Below are positions 38,105-51,352 of a stretch of 64,000 nucleotides of DNA, in pieces. The translations under genes were made by a program, and so were the position numbers. Under the pieces are notes generated by a model. That model was not told the DNA's origin. It did no database searches and was given only the letters and a program-made list of their open reading frames with translations. How positions within the stretch are numbered: the first letter of the stretch is position 1; each line of letters starts with the position of its first letter. Source of the DNA: Eucalyptus grandis (taxonomy: Eukaryota; Streptophyta; Magnoliopsida; Myrtales; Myrtaceae); NCBI RefSeq assembly GCF_016545825.1, contig NC_052622.1, positions 43,485,263 through 43,549,262 on the forward strand, given 5' to 3'.

Positions 38105-40400
38105 CTCCATGTAATGCATCCATCATCCTCACAAGGTAAGCAAGGGGTCCTTGCTTGCTCAGTTCTTCACCTAGTTTCAATAAATGCTGATGCCACCAAA
38201 ATTTACAGAAATCATGGATATATGAGGGCTCTTATGATACATGATCGCCTAAATAAGCATAAACTCTTCCTTTTAAATGCTCTTTCCAATTCGATGACCT
38301 AAAATTCCCTCATCTGCCTGTGCAAGCTGTCTAGCTGCCTGAACCTAATAGTTCTCTGGGACATTCAGTTTGCTGCATGAACGGTCAAGCTGGCCATGTC
38401 TCTTCTAACTGTCAACATTTGTAAGCCAGCAGCGGAATATTCAGGATTGGACACAAGCCGGTTGAGTAATATTAAACATTTGCAAGCTAGTAGCAGAATA
38501 TGCAAAGGAAGAAGTAAAGCCAAAAAGATAGAAGAATGCTGATCATAATCAGTACCTCTCTTTCAAGATTTCTGGTGGCTCAGTAGGGCCTCCTGCTTCC
38601 ACCAATATCTCTGATGTCAATGCAAAATCAACATAAGGAAGTTTGCTCCATTGGATATCTTGTGTTCCATAAGGACTTCAAAAGCCAGCTGTTCCAGATG
38701 AGGCTAAAAATGCCAGAAGCATTGTTGCTCTTTTTTGAAGCTTCAAGTCCTAAAAGTGGACACTAAGTGGAATTTCAATGAAGAGATGATTTTGTTTATA
38801 CTATCATTAGTAGAAATTCTTGCTTAAAATACATATTGACGAAAAGAAGAAATGAGCCTTTTGCTGATATAAGTGCGATGTTGATGTATATCAAAGCATT
38901 TATAAAACAAAGAACACCTGAAAAACTATTCTTACTTGTATGCCACTTACCCTAGAAGATACACAATCTGCCAAGCCCTCAAGAATAAAATCAGATCCTC
39001 GAAAATTTGTCATTGTTTTGTCATTGTTGTAATCTATAGGAAAAGCACATTCTCTAATTTTATAACTGCAGAAGAACGTGTCCAAGATTTTTGGACCTGC
39101 AGATAATGTTAGAAACTTAAAAATGAAAGATGGGGTATGAACTTATGCTAGCAAAAAGCACATCTACCAAGCCCCATTTGCAAGGTCCAGGGCTGAGGCA
39201 ACCATGCTAATTAACCTCAATCTGATCTCTTTAGTCTCAGCAAACCATGCTCATAGAATGAAGTACAAACTTCCTTCTTTAGGAGTGTCGAAATGCTTTC
39301 CAGAACCACTCAACATCCAAACCTATTCACTAGAAGTCAATTAAGTCAAGTCTAAAACAGAGTCAAATAATTGCTCATCTTGTTCTTGGCAATATACATA
39401 TATATGTATATAGATATATACAAGTTGCTCATCCTAAAATTGTTCTAGTTTTTACAAGCAGGTGCAATCAGAGCTTACTTTTCCCTGTCCTCATAAGCAC
39501 AGCCTTTTAGCAGAATCAAATTCACGACAGAAACAGCCTTTACCCTTACACATTCTCCAGTGTTCTTCTTGGACAAGTTGACGCATAAGTTCAGAGACAG
39601 AAACCCAGTCGTGAAAGGAGAACAACAGATGGCTCTTCTCAACTGAATTTCTGGATCAGAAGAGCTAAAGCCATGTGAACCATAGACAGCGTAAAATGTC
39701 TCATCGCAATTCACAGAAAGAGGGCGTCAACTGATATATTCACATTTGTTTGCAAAGCTCTTCTTGGATAGAAGTCCCTCTGCCAAGTCATTGTCCCTGA
39801 GTAGGGTGCACTGGAAAAATCATATTAAAGCCCATTAGCATCTAGTTATTGCTTAATTGAATTGAGTTAACATAACATCAAGGTACAAGGGATCTAGGCA
39901 CCAATCATGTTACCGAGAAGGTATTTAATGTGACGGATACACTACTTAGCAGTTACACATGATGTAACAAATCAATTGAAAGTGAGATGCATACATACAT
40001 GACATCAAGTAAAATGAGATTCGTATCACATGGGCAATGGTAATTGGTCGTCACACCACTTCGTTATTGTTTGTAGTGTATCCATTCAATAAAATTACTT
40101 TCTTCATGTCGCCATCATATGTTACATGAAAAGGTATCCTCACCACAAACTTTTCTTATCAGCATATAAAACAATTTCACCGTAGAGGTGGAAATAACGC
40201 ATGAGTTAGATAGGCTAATAATTCCGTAAACTAAATATAAAATGTATAAGCAACTATTAAAATGTACAAACAAATACACGATGCTACCATGCATCAAATT
40301 ACTGCCGGACAAGAGCAAGCAAACATCTGATGTCAAAATCGAAGATACTACTATTCAGAAAACTGAAGTTAAATGATGCATGAGAAGAATCAATTATATA
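38105..40400 (-). pseudogene. Unidentified gene X, truncated copy (block A)
   Basis: I do not recognise this gene. The strand and reading frames come from alignment with the second copy at 61.0-64.0 kb. Conserved coding-like pieces on the minus strand include SYKIRECAF...GSDFILEGLADC around 39080-38950, QWSKLPYVDFALTSEILVE around 38675-38610, a VWML..GKHFDTPKEG piece around 39325-39265 and LNLCVNLSKKNTGECVRVKA around 39600-39530. Compared with the other copy it lacks the 3' part (homology ends at 38105) and about 70 bp at an exon end near 39255-39270. The segment at about 39765-39715 contains an in-frame TGA shared by both copies. It is therefore called a broken gene. An adaptor-like or other conserved plant protein is possible, but no family is assigned. 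Confidence 0.55.
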
Positions 40401-40866
40401 CTTTTGCCCACATTTCCTTTCAACGCCATGCTTCAGAATCGGGTGAAGTAGAGAGAGATAATATTAATAATAATAGACTTGAAGTGCTTCATTTCGATCT
40501 GAATCATGAAAATGGACCGAAGATCTCCTAAAAAATCACGGGCACCCTATGTTCATATACTATCGAACTCTCCGTTAGATTCAATATTAAGAATGCACAA
40601 TGAAATTTGGTATAGAATCATTATATTTGGAATATTTAGTCTCCCAGATATAAGAAGAAGGTAGACTCCATGGTTCTCTCGGCCAACTCATCGGCCATAT
40701 CTTGGTCTATTTCCTCTAGCTGATGAGCTGATGAATTCCAGCCCATGACACAGCCGAGAGTCTAGACGACATGCAAAACTCGCCCACGCCCGATCGACTG
40801 CTTCGAGCACCAGGGTCAGGTGGTAGATGCTTAGGCCATCGTGGCTAGGCACTCAAAAGGTGTCTC

Positions 40867-41304
40867 TGTAGGCCGTTTAAATGGCTTTCCAAGATCGACA
40901 TAGCTAGAATCTCGAACATCTTAAAGGAGAAGACGAAGATTTGCGTACCTGATTTTGAATTCATAGTTCTTAGAGCAAAACAACAGCAATCCAAGCCTTT
41001 AATGCCGAAGATCTTCTCCTCTATGACCCTCGGTTCCTAGCTCGATGAGACCGCCACTCACAGTTTTCCTTATGTGAGGTGAGAGAGTTTTTCAGAAGAA
41101 CGAGGGCTAGAGGAGGGACTTTAGCGCTATTTATTGAGTTTTGTATGGGCCCTCTCATCATGGGCCGGGCCCAACTCAGCTCACACAAGTCAGACCCATA
41201 TTCAACTGTTAAGAAACTTTATATCCTACCTTATTAGATCAACTCCGTAAGAATGGTTAATTACAATCTCAATTAATGTAGCCCATATAAGGAAAATTCT
41301 TACA
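40867..41304 (-). repeat. 3' LTR of outer copia element
   Basis: 438 bp, with TG at one end and CA at the other. The adjacent purine-rich AAGTGGAAGAA (minus strand, 41305-41315) is the likely polypurine tract. Its TATA region reads TCAATAAATA where the 5' LTR keeps TATAAATA. Confidence 0.93.
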
Positions 41305-41991
41305 TTCTTCCACTTGGACTATATTAATTGAGAACGTACTGTATGTGCGCACTTTTATTTTGATCTAGAGATAATTTTCAACAGTCAATCCGATTCTATA
41401 AAGTCTCCAACACTAGATCATGGCGGTAAACAGAGCCTTCCATAGTCACAAATGCTATCAACTTTATTGATATGCATTTAATATGGTTGTGTGGCAAATC
41501 GATAACGCCTCATAAAGAGTTTTACCTTATGTGTTATGCTCTTTGTTGGTCACTATTCTCTTACCTTAAGTATCACAAAAAAACCTGATGTGGCACTAGA
41601 GAACATCTTTATGGTTCTAATGAACCCACATATGTCTTATCTTTATGGTTAACCTTTTCTTTATGTGTAATTGAGACATATGTACAAGGCTAACATATGA
41701 ATGTCCCTAGCCTTTACTCAAGATTTACACAGTATCTTAAGATTTTCCTTAGATATATGTACGCAACTCAATAACAGTTTATACAACATATATCTAAATG
41801 TTACATAAAGTAACAAAATATAGACTTAAACTTTATTAGAGCAAATCTGAAGTAGCTCCCACTAAACGATAGTATCCAGCGATTTTCCCAAGCCCATGTT
41901 TATGATATGTCGCTCAAATACACAGGGGCGTAGGCCTTTAGTCAGCGGATCTGCGAACATATCATTTGTGGGAATATGCTCTACTATAATG

Positions 41992-42933
41992 TCACCATTC
42001 TGTACCATTTTCTTTATGATAAAAAAATTTGACCTCTAAATGCTTAGACCCTTTAAGACTTTTGTTGTTATTGACAAATAACACAGCAAAATTGTTATCA
42101 CAATATAACTGTATGGGTCTATTCACAAAATCAAATACGGTCAATTCCTTAATGAGGTTCCGAAACCAAATTGCTTGAGTAGCAATTGAAAAACATGCTA
42201 TAAACTCCGCTTGCATGGTAGAGGAAGATATATATTTCTGTTTCTCACTTTTCCACGATACTGCGCCTCTTGCTAACATGAATATATATCATGTTGTCGA
42301 CTTCCTATCATCCTCACAACCAGCAAAGTTTGCATCTGAATATGCCAACAATCGCAAATCATGGACATATTTATAAATCAGCATATAATTCCTTGTTCTT
42401 TTTAAGTATTTCAAGACCTTTTTGGCAGCAATCCAGTGATTGTGTCCTGGATTCGACTGATATCTGCCTAAAAGCCCTGTTACAAAGGCGATGTCTAGTC
42501 TGGTACAAACTTAAGCATACATGACACTTCCAAGTGCATTAGCATAAGGTATGTCCTTCATTTGGTCTTTTTCAAAATCTGATTGAGAACATTGTGAGAG
42601 ACTTAACTTGTCACCCTTAACGACAGGAACAGTTCCTGGTTTACAATCCTGCATGTTGAATCTCTCCAAAATACGATCAACATAGGCCTTTTGAGATAAG
42701 CCCAACATACAACGAGAACGATCCCTATGGATTTCAATGCCAAAAACGAAAGATGCTTCACCCAAGTCTTTCATGTCAAAATTCTTCGACAACATTTGTT
42801 TTGTTTCACACAGCAATCCAATATTACTACTAGCAAGCAAAATATCATCCACATAAATTATAAGAAAAATAAATTTCCTCCCATTGACCTTATAGTATAT
42901 GCACTGATCTACTCTTTTTTTGGTAAAGTGCAC
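41992..42933 (-). pseudogene. Outer copia: reverse transcriptase C-terminal part and RNase H
   Basis: The minus frame 42933-42511 holds the reverse-transcriptase block with IYVDDILLASSN (YVDD active site), followed by DMKDLGEASFVFGIEI, both typical of copia. The frame 42279-41992 is RNase H, with AVSWKSEKQKYISSSTMQAE and YCDNNFAV. Adjacent frames are disconnected by stops. Further reverse-transcriptase N-terminal sequence lies at about 43190-42940, where a short local duplication (agtgcactaatctact / gcactgatctact) is visible near 42900-42935. This part of the polyprotein cannot be translated as one piece. Confidence 0.9.
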
Positions 42934-43196
42934 TAATCTACTTTGTTCTCAACAAAACCAAAAGAAGTAACAACATTGTGAAACTTTAAGTACCATTGTC
43001 TGGAAGTTTGTTTGAGACCATAAATAGCATTCTTCAGTTTACATACAAACTTACCTGAATCATTTGTTGCAAAACCTTCAAGTTGCACCATATAAATCTC
43101 ATCAAGTTCTCAATTTAGAAAAGTAGTTTTAACATCCATTTGCTGTAATTCCATGTCAAAATGAGTTAATAATGCCATGATCACTCTAAAGGAGTC

Positions 43197-44846
43197 TGTG
43201 AAAGAGATAATTATTTTATATATTATTAAAAAGTGAAAAGGGTTACATATATATATGCTCATATGTGCTTAACCCCAATCATAACTAAGTTACTATTTTA
43301 CCCTTATTACTCACAATATTTATCAACACTCCCCTCAAGTTGGGATATAGATATCAAATAAACCCAACTTGTTACATAAGATGCTCACTCTATTCCCCCG
43401 TAGAGATTTTGTAAAAATGTCCGCGAGTTGATCCTGCGACTTTGTGTGTTGTAGAATAACCTTACATTTCTGAACTTTTTCTCGCACAAAATGACAATCA
43501 ACCTCAATGTGCTTAGTTCGCTCATGGAAGACTGGATTATATGCAATATGAATAGCGGATTGATTATCACAATATAGCATTGATGGATTTGACGGTGACA
43601 TTCCAATCTCTGATAGTAACATTCTCAACCATAGTAATTCACTTGTCACATGTGCCATAGCACGATATTCAGCTTTAGCACTTGATCGAGAAACTACATG
43701 CTGTTTCTTGCTTTTCCATGCAACTCAATTACCCCCAAGAAACACACAATAGCCTGAAGTAGATCTCTTATCCACAGGACATCGAACCCAGTCAACATAA
43801 AAAAAGCGTGCAGTGTTTAGATGGCCATAATTCTTGAATTGTGGCCCTTTACCTGGCGCTCCCTTTAAATATTTGACGATTCGAAGTACAACATCCCAAT
43901 GAGTGATACGAGGAGAACTCATGAATTGACTTAGTACACTAATTGCGAAGGATATATTAGGTCTTGTGATAGTAAGATAGTTTAACTTACCAACTAACCT
44001 TCGATACTTTGTTGGATCATGTAGTAATTCTCCATGTTCTACATCAAGTTTCATATTGGGATCCATAAGGGTATCGACTGACTTTACTCCAAGAAATCCA
44101 ACTTCACCAAGGATGTCCGGTACATACTTTCGTTGCGATAAATTGATACCAGCATGTGAATAAGATACCTCAATACCAAGAAAGTATCAAAGACGTCCCA
44201 GATCTTTAGTACTGAATTCTTTATGCATAAATTGCTTAAGTTTGTTGAATACCACTTGAATCACTGCCAGTAATGATGATATCATTCACATATACAACTA
44301 GAAGGATACAGCTAGTTGAAGACACGGAGCTGAAAACTGAATGATCTACCTAACACCGCTTTAATCCAAATTTGATAACCGCATCACTAAATCTACCAAA
44401 CCAAGCAAGATGAGATTGTTTAAGTCCATACAAAGTTTTGTGTAAGCGACATACCACATTCTCCACCTGAGCAATAAACCCAGGTGGTTGCTCCATGTAG
44501 ACCTTCTCAGCCAGATCACTATGTAAAAAAACATTTTTCACATCCAATTGATGAAGGATCCAGTCAAATTACACAACCAATGAAATAAAAACACGGACAT
44601 AAGGAATTTCGGCCATGGGAGAGAAGGTGTCATTATAGTCGACACCACAAGTTTGAGTATATCCCTTCGCAACTAACCGTGCCTTCAATTGATCAAGAGT
44701 ACCATCCGGGTGAACTTTAATAGTGAAAACCCAACGACAACCAACAGGTTGCTTATTAGTAGGTAAGGAAGTAAGCTCCCAAGTGCTTAACCCTAATCAT
44801 AACTAAGTTACTATTTTACCCTTATTACTCACAATATTTCTCAACA
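43197..44846 (-). mobile_element. Nested, internally deleted copia element
   Basis: It lies within the reverse-transcriptase region of the outer element. The ends are TGTGAAAGAG... and ...TCTCAACA on the plus strand, flanked by the perfect 5-bp TSD GAGTC (43192-43196 and 44847-44851). The 3' LTR is 43197-43328 (132 bp), preceded on the minus strand by the purine tract CTTGAGGGGAG (43329-43339). Only the first 64 bp of the 5' LTR remain (44783-44846). They join directly to reverse-transcriptase sequence, so the rest of the LTR, the primer-binding site, gag, protease and integrase are gone. Remaining coding pieces: 44547-44350 (MDVKNVFLHSDLAEKVYMEQ, RT), 44066-43725 (RT end) and 43658-43335 (RNase H with YCDNQSAIHIAYNPVFHERT). 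Confidence 0.93.
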
Positions 44847-45025
44847 GAGTCTTTAGAAGAAACTGGAGAAAATGTTGCTTCAAAGTCTATCCCTTCTCTT
44901 TGACTGAAGCCCTTGGCCACAAGTCTAGCTTTAAATTTCTCAATCTTTCATTTTGAATCTCTTTTAGTCTTATAAACCCACTTGCAACCTATGGGCTTAC
45001 AACCTTCCGGTAATTCAACAAGCTC

Positions 45026-46233
45026 TCAAACGCCATTATATTTCATAGATTGCATCTCATCTCTTATTGCATCCAACCACAAATTGGATTGAGGACAGGA
45101 AACAACGTCTATATAAGTCACTGGATCTATAATGCAACCTATATTGTAATCATGTTCTCCTAAATAGACTATATAGTCTGGTGGTATCGTTGAACGTCTT
45201 TCCCTAGCAGACCTCCTAAGTGGAGCCACTGTAACTTCATTTTGAGTTTGAGGAACTTGAAGGATTTCATCTGTGGCTGTTTCATCAATAGGATTCTCAG
45301 TGTTAATAGGTTCAGTTTGTGGCACAATAGGCTCCATAATCATTCTCATAGGTAAGGAGAAAGACATAGCAGGTCTCGTCATGTTGTCATGTTTACTAAT
45401 TTGTGAGCAATCATGCTCTTCGGCTACATCAAATTCCAGAAACTTGGCCATTTGTGATTCCACAATCGTTGTTCCTCTACTTGGATTATAAAACTGATAC
45501 CCCTTCGAATGTTCTGAGTAAGATACAAAGTAGCATCGAGTGGTTTTAGCCTCCAACTTACCTAATGTTGGATTATACAATCTTACTTCTGCAGGACATC
45601 CCCAGACCTTGAAATGATTCAAATTTGGTTTGTGTTCAGTCCATAACTCAAAAGGAGTCGATATAACAGCTTGGTAGGAACATGATTCAATATATAAAGG
45701 GTTGTTTTTAAAGCCTCACCCCATAAAAAGTTAGGCAAATTAGTCATACTCATCATACACCTTACCATATCCATGAGAGTATAATTGCGCCTTTCAGCCA
45801 CACCATTCTGTTCAGGACTTCCAGGCATTGTGAACTGAGTCACTATTACAGAATCTTCTAAATATTTAGCAAATGGCCCTTTAATTTGCCCAACATTACC
45901 ATGTCTACCGTAATATTCTCCACCTCGATTAAATCTAACCACCTTTAGTACCTTTCCTGATTGTTTCTCAACTTCAGTTCGAAAAATCTTGAATTTGTTA
46001 AGAGATTCATACTTTTCCTTAATTAGGAATAGGTAACCATATTGAGAATAATCATCGATAAACATGATGAAATAAAAATTTCTACACAAAGTTGCAGTAT
46101 AGGGTCCATTGATATCGGTGTGAATGACTTCTAGTAAGTCAGAACTTCGAATTGCGGTTTTCTTCTTTATCTTAGTCATCTTTCCTCTACAACAGTCTAT
46201 GCAAGTCTCTAGGTCACCTTTAAGAGTAGGCAT
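45026..46233 (-). pseudogene. Outer copia: integrase and start of reverse transcriptase
   Basis: The frame 46233-45619 is the integrase core: HTDINGPY (first Asp), the second-Asp motif region reading RFNRGGEYYG, and GSPEQNGVAERRN with the catalytic Glu. The family motif at the second site is S-D-R-G-G-E, so the catalytic Asp appears replaced by Asn. The frame 45622-45026 continues with the post-core FKVWGCPAEVRLYNP region and reaches the start of the reverse transcriptase (LWLDAIRDEMQSMKYNGV). The two frames are out of register. The integrase would be inactive. Confidence 0.9.
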
Positions 46234-46288
46234 GATGTGTGTCCTTATCAGCCTTTCTACTCTTTTTTTAGATATGTGACATAGTCGT

Positions 46289-47660
46289 TTATGCCATAAT
46301 ACCTAAATTGTTCCTTAGGTAGAGGTTTTTGGAAACAACATTTTCAACTGTATTAGCGACGTATATATCATTAGGAGATAAACACAATCTGTACAATCCA
46401 TTAAACATATTGCAGCACCCAACTTTATTTGAACTAAAGAACATGGATACAATATTGTTTTTTATTTCAAAAGAGTAACCACACATATCCAAACATGATA
46501 CGGAGACTAAGTTCCGTTTAAAGGAAGATACATAAAAGGTGTTTCTCAACATCATATTAAAACCAATATCTAAAATCAAAATGACATCTTCCACAAACTC
46601 AACGACGATCTTCTCGTTGTTTCCAATAGTGAGCTTTGATTCATCTTGATTTGGCATCATTCTATTTGTGAATCCCTGTATGGTAAATGCAACATGATTA
46701 GTTGCACCACTATCTAGCCACCAAGAACTGGATGGGGCTTTAGATAGGTTGGATTCACAGACAAGTATCAAAGAATCATTACCTTTATGCTCATTTTTAG
46801 ACAACCAAGCTTTATATTTATCGCAGTATTTCTTTATGTGTCTCATCTTCCTACAAAAGTAGCAAATGACACATTCCCTTTTAAAAGGTGCCTGTTTAGG
46901 AGCCACTATGGTGGAGGGGCCAACAGCTTCAGGATTTTCTCTCTTAGAAGCTATATTGTTAGAAGCGTCTATGGCTTTAGGACTTCCTCTATAATGTGCA
47001 ATCCATTTACCCTTTCTGTTGGCAGAACTAGAAGCATATATGGCAAGATGCCCTCTATCTTTCTTCAGTTTCTCTTCCTCTGCCACCACTCTAACTATAA
47101 GGTCATTGATTGACAAATCTTCATTTTGCGAACTAAAGTTCATCTTGATAATTCCATAATTAGGAGGAAGAGAATTTAATGCTTGATGCACAATGCAAGC
47201 TTTAGGGATCTCAACCTGAAGAATTCAGAGTTTTATCGAAGATCTATCATCCTAAGCACATAATCTCTAACTCCAGTCGAACCATCATACCTCATATTAA
47301 AGAGTGATTGCATAAGTGTACCTATCTCGGCATTGGAAGAGACACGATACCTAGCCTCCAAAGCTTCCATCATTTCCTTAATAGTATAGTTAGTTGGCAA
47401 GCCACTCATCAAATGTTCATGAATTGACTGTTTCATAATGAGCAAGCAAATTCTATTACTCTTTTCCTATGCAACAAAACGTACTTTCTGGACTTTTGTA
47501 CTCACATCAGTAAGGTCTACCGGCCTATTCTCAGTAAGAGCAATATGAACATCTACCAACTCCATCTCAAATAGAAAATCCTTTTTCCATTTCTTAAAGT
47601 TTGATCCAGTAAAAATCTTAATCACAATGAAATTGTCATTTATAGAGAAGGTGACTGATT
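46289..47660 (-). pseudogene. Outer copia: gag and protease
   Basis: The N-terminal gag homology starts near 47660 with FTGSNFKKWKKDFLFEMEL and LTENRPVDLTD. It is interrupted by a stop (VRFVA then TAG) near 47467, then continues in 47445-47233 (MKQSIHEHLMSGLPTNYTI). The frame 47191-46289 has a complete CCHC zinc knuckle, CYFCRKMRHIKKYC, followed by the aspartic protease signature WWLDSGATNHV. At least one stop and one frame change separate the pieces. Confidence 0.9.
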
Positions 47661-47801
47661 ATACAAGCAATACATATAATTAGCATCATGAGAGTGCTAA
47701 GTACACATCTCAAGAGCTACATATATCAACATATAAGCACATTTGGACATAATACATGACATGCAATTGATACTCTTCACATGACAGTGGTCCATGAAAA
47801 T

Positions 47802-50800
47802 TGTAACAGTTTGATTTTCTACTTCTATTTTCAATGAAATAAATCGGACTTTTTATTGACGTGTTTATAGTGTTATTCTCTGAGTTGATCACTCATGAAA
47901 TAACTACACTAGTCGGAAAAGTTAATAAAAGATTTTGATGCAACAAACTTGAGAATTCGATTAGGAATCGACTGCTCAACCGTGTTAGTTTACAATGATC
48001 ATTTCGGCACAGTCGAAAATCTATCAGAGACTGGAAATAGGTCGATTCGATAGAGATATATAATTAAGCATGGGTGATTCCATCTAATTACAAAATTATC
48101 ATCGATCAGCATTAAACCGATTTTTGTGTTGTTTTGGTACCTTGTGCTCATAATTGAAACCTCGAGATTTTTTATGACAACCAAGAGTTGTCAATGCGTC
48201 GAAGATGTACATTGTGGCTTGGGAATAATCGACCGGGTCATTTGCACCGAAAATTCCCAAAAACTACCCGATAGTTTAGGTTGCGTTAAAATCACATTTG
48301 ACTGAAATTAACCGAGGAAATGATGCTAATTTCAGAAATTGAGAATTTTCATGTGTCACAATTAATCCTAGGGATATTGTTGCATCTTTTCAAAATGTAT
48401 TGATGACGGGAATAGTTAGTGAAAAATGCAAATGCGGCAAATTAAAAGAATAAGAGAAATGCCATATTTTAAATGGGTTGTTAGTCCTTAATGTGCAACT
48501 AATGGACTTAAGAATTATAAGAGTAAATTGAGGGCTCATCTTGGTTAGTAAGGTTATTAAATGGCCAAGCAAAAGAAAGGAAAAATGAAGAGTAGAAACA
48601 ATGGAATTCGGATGCATTCATGTAAGGGAGAAATTCACTTGCATTTGAGTCTCATTTGAAGGGGGTAAGTGTGTTTGAGTGGGGTGGGCCTCTCAACAAT
48701 GAAAGGAGAGAGTTTTTCCATAGAAAAAGTATTAAAGCTTTTGTGGAAAAAAACAAAAAGGCTGTGGAAATGTGAGAGGAGGGACCTTGATGGTCTTTTT
48801 TCCTCCCCCTCCTTTTCCCCTCCGTGCCATCCCCTTCCCCTTCCTGGCACTATGCGACTATTCTCTTCTCTCTCCCCCTTTCTCTTTATTTTCCTTTCCT
48901 TTCTTTTCCCTCAATCGAAAAGCTTGTCTTTTCTTTTCCCTATCTCTTTTTCTTCCGCACATATTTCTTCTCCCTTGTTGCCATGCACCTGTCTCCCTCT
49001 TTCCTTTCCTTTTCATTTTCTTTTTCCCTTTCATTTTTCAACCGTGCAAGCTGTTGTTTTCTTCTTCTTTAAACGTGCAATCCCCGTTCCTGCTCCCTCT
49101 TGGATAACAAACCAGCGACTAAGAAAATGGAGGAAGACGTGGTCTTGACGTTACAAAATTCCTGGACCCACAGAAGCTTTAACTTAACTACTACCATATT
49201 TTATATCTCTTGGTCTTGGAGTTCAAGTGATGATAAAACTCCCTCACCAGCAGGAGAATAGCTCAGCCACTAAACACCACGTTTGTTTCCCTCTATCGAA
49301 AATTTTGTAATTCCGTATGTTACTGTTGCAGTCGCACCGCAGCACACCCCTCTGCCGTTTCAGCTCAACCCCATCATCGAGAGACCCAAGGTTCGTCTCT
49401 GTGTTGCTGTCTAGCCATCAGCAATAGCCACCTTTAGTTTTAAATAGGTGAGTTGTTCTCCTAAAACTGGAATAGGAGTTGTGTACCTCTGTTTATGGGT
49501 TTGAAATTAGTTTAGAAAGGTTTAGATAAGATTAAAGATAGTTAATATTAGTTTAAAAATGTTAGATTAGTTATAGAAATGCTTAGTCTTAGTTTAAATA
49601 ACAAGATCAAAACCGTAGAAGACAGTTTGGCCAAGAACAGAGACTCTGTTTCAGAACTGATTTCTAGGCGCGTGCAGTTTGTTATTTTTGTAGATGGAGA
49701 TTGGTTGTGATTTTGAAGTAAATTTATTATAAGAAAATGTTTTAAACACCTTAAATTATAACATATAATTTTTTTCAGAATTTTTAGAAATTAAAAAGAA
49801 GACGATTTTAGCTTCGTTAGCTTCAAATAGAAAGTTGGACTGCACTAGAAAGCCTGGCTTGTAAGAATTCTATGGGTCTTTACTAATATTTAGAGTTTGA
49901 ATTTTCAAATGATGCCTTCATAAAAGTTGTTCGTTATGTCTTCTAATTTAACATACTCGAATTTCAAATCAAACGGACTTGTTTCAGACCCCGATTTAAG
50001 CTGATTTCGGAAAACATAATCGCTGAAAACCGGACCGGTTTTAGTGCTAGATTGAGTAAATTACTAAGCCGAATCTAGAGAGATCTGGACCTCGGTGTCT
50101 TCATGAAAATTATTAGGTTACATGTTCTTTTTTACATGTTCAAGTTTGAGAATTTTTCGAACTCGTTTGAGATGATTTCTAATATTAAACTAAGAAATGC
50201 ACAAAAGGACAATTTCTGCAAATTATGGTTAGTAGTTAATTGCAACTGTTCTCAAGATGTTCTTGCTGGAAATTTGCTTAATTGATATTGTGATGAAATA
50301 TGCAATTGATTATTGAATTGTGATATTGGGTGAATACATACATGACATGAGATTCCGTTATGAGCTTTTGGGGCCGGACGATACTCCTTCGGAAATGTCT
50401 CAAGTCAATGGATGTCGGTCGCAGTGGATGCTAGATCGATACTCCTAATCGGAATGCCATCTAGATGTAGATATTGCCATGCTCAATGTGTGAGACGATG
50501 CCCAGCCATGCCTGATGACTATTATATGTTGGGTTGAATTGTTGAGACGCATGAATAATTGAAAATGAGGGATCTAATAAGGAGACGAAATTGTGTGATG
50601 CGGTATGGGACGTGCCACAACAATTTAGTCTGGCAATTGGGGCCCCGTGTACTTGCATTGATATTTATGTCATTGCATATACTTATGTTAAGGTATTCAT
50701 ATGATGTATGAACTCAATATTGTTATGTATGATTTGATTGACTCTAATATGCAGGGAAATGCTAGTATTAAAAGAGTGGTGAGAAACGCGACTAGGTTGC

Positions 50801-51347
50801 TTGTAGAGTGTACTATTTTTTTACTCGGGATTTTTAGGGAATTAACTCGTTGAGATGTGATCTCACTCGGTTGTGGGCTAAAATTTTTCAGGTTCCTAGA
50901 TGAAGGGATTTTCAGGAGATGTATAGGGAGTCGAAGGAAGTGAAAGTTAGGTCTTGGTTTAGTTTCTGTCAGGAGTCGATGGGTCTTCCATCTAGTTTGG
51001 ACACTGGGTGACAGCTACGTTTTTGTTATCGAGAAGTCTAACGGGATCGATTGGGACCCTGTACCCATGGACGAGAAGCTCGGAATATAGATAGCCTAAA
51101 AGCTTTTCTTTTTGAAACAAATCCTTATCATGTTAGACTTTTATGTGTGTAAACACTCTTGTAAAAATATGTGTGTTTAATGTAAATATAATCCTATATT
51201 TGTTATCCCATCTTTGTGTTATTTGGAGGCTATTATTACGTTTCCGCCTATGAAATAAAATAATGGGTCAGCAACCATTCTTAGGAGGTTGCAAACTTTC
51301 GTCGACCATTGCAGGATGTGCATGCGCCCGAGGTTCGGGTCGTGACA
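47802..51347 (+). mobile_element. Probable solo LTR of a Ty3/gypsy-type element, 3546 bp
   Basis: It interrupts the leader of the outer copia element, just 5' of gag. The ends are TGTAACAG and CGTGACA, fitting TGT...ACA LTR termini, and the terminal word ggttcgggtcgtgaca is one I associate with long gypsy LTRs. The flanks are AAAAT at 47797-47801 and 51348-51352, a perfect 5-bp TSD. No gag or pol sequence, primer site or internal repeat boundary was seen inside, so it reads as one LTR left by recombination between two. The interior has a pyrimidine-rich tract at 48780-49060. Orientation is inferred from the 3' end wording only. Confidence 0.65.
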
Positions 51348-51352
51348 AAAAT

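Noticed and set aside
41842..41870. AGTGGGAGCT as the polypurine tract of the outer copia element
   Set aside because: The LTR starts at 41304 on the minus-strand side, and the purine tract AAGTGGAAGAA directly abuts it. The upstream site is a secondary purine run.
48669..49148. Pyrimidine-rich frames of 80-159 codons
   Set aside because: They are low-complexity Ser/Phe/Leu/Pro-rich translations of a CT-rich tract inside the probable solo LTR.
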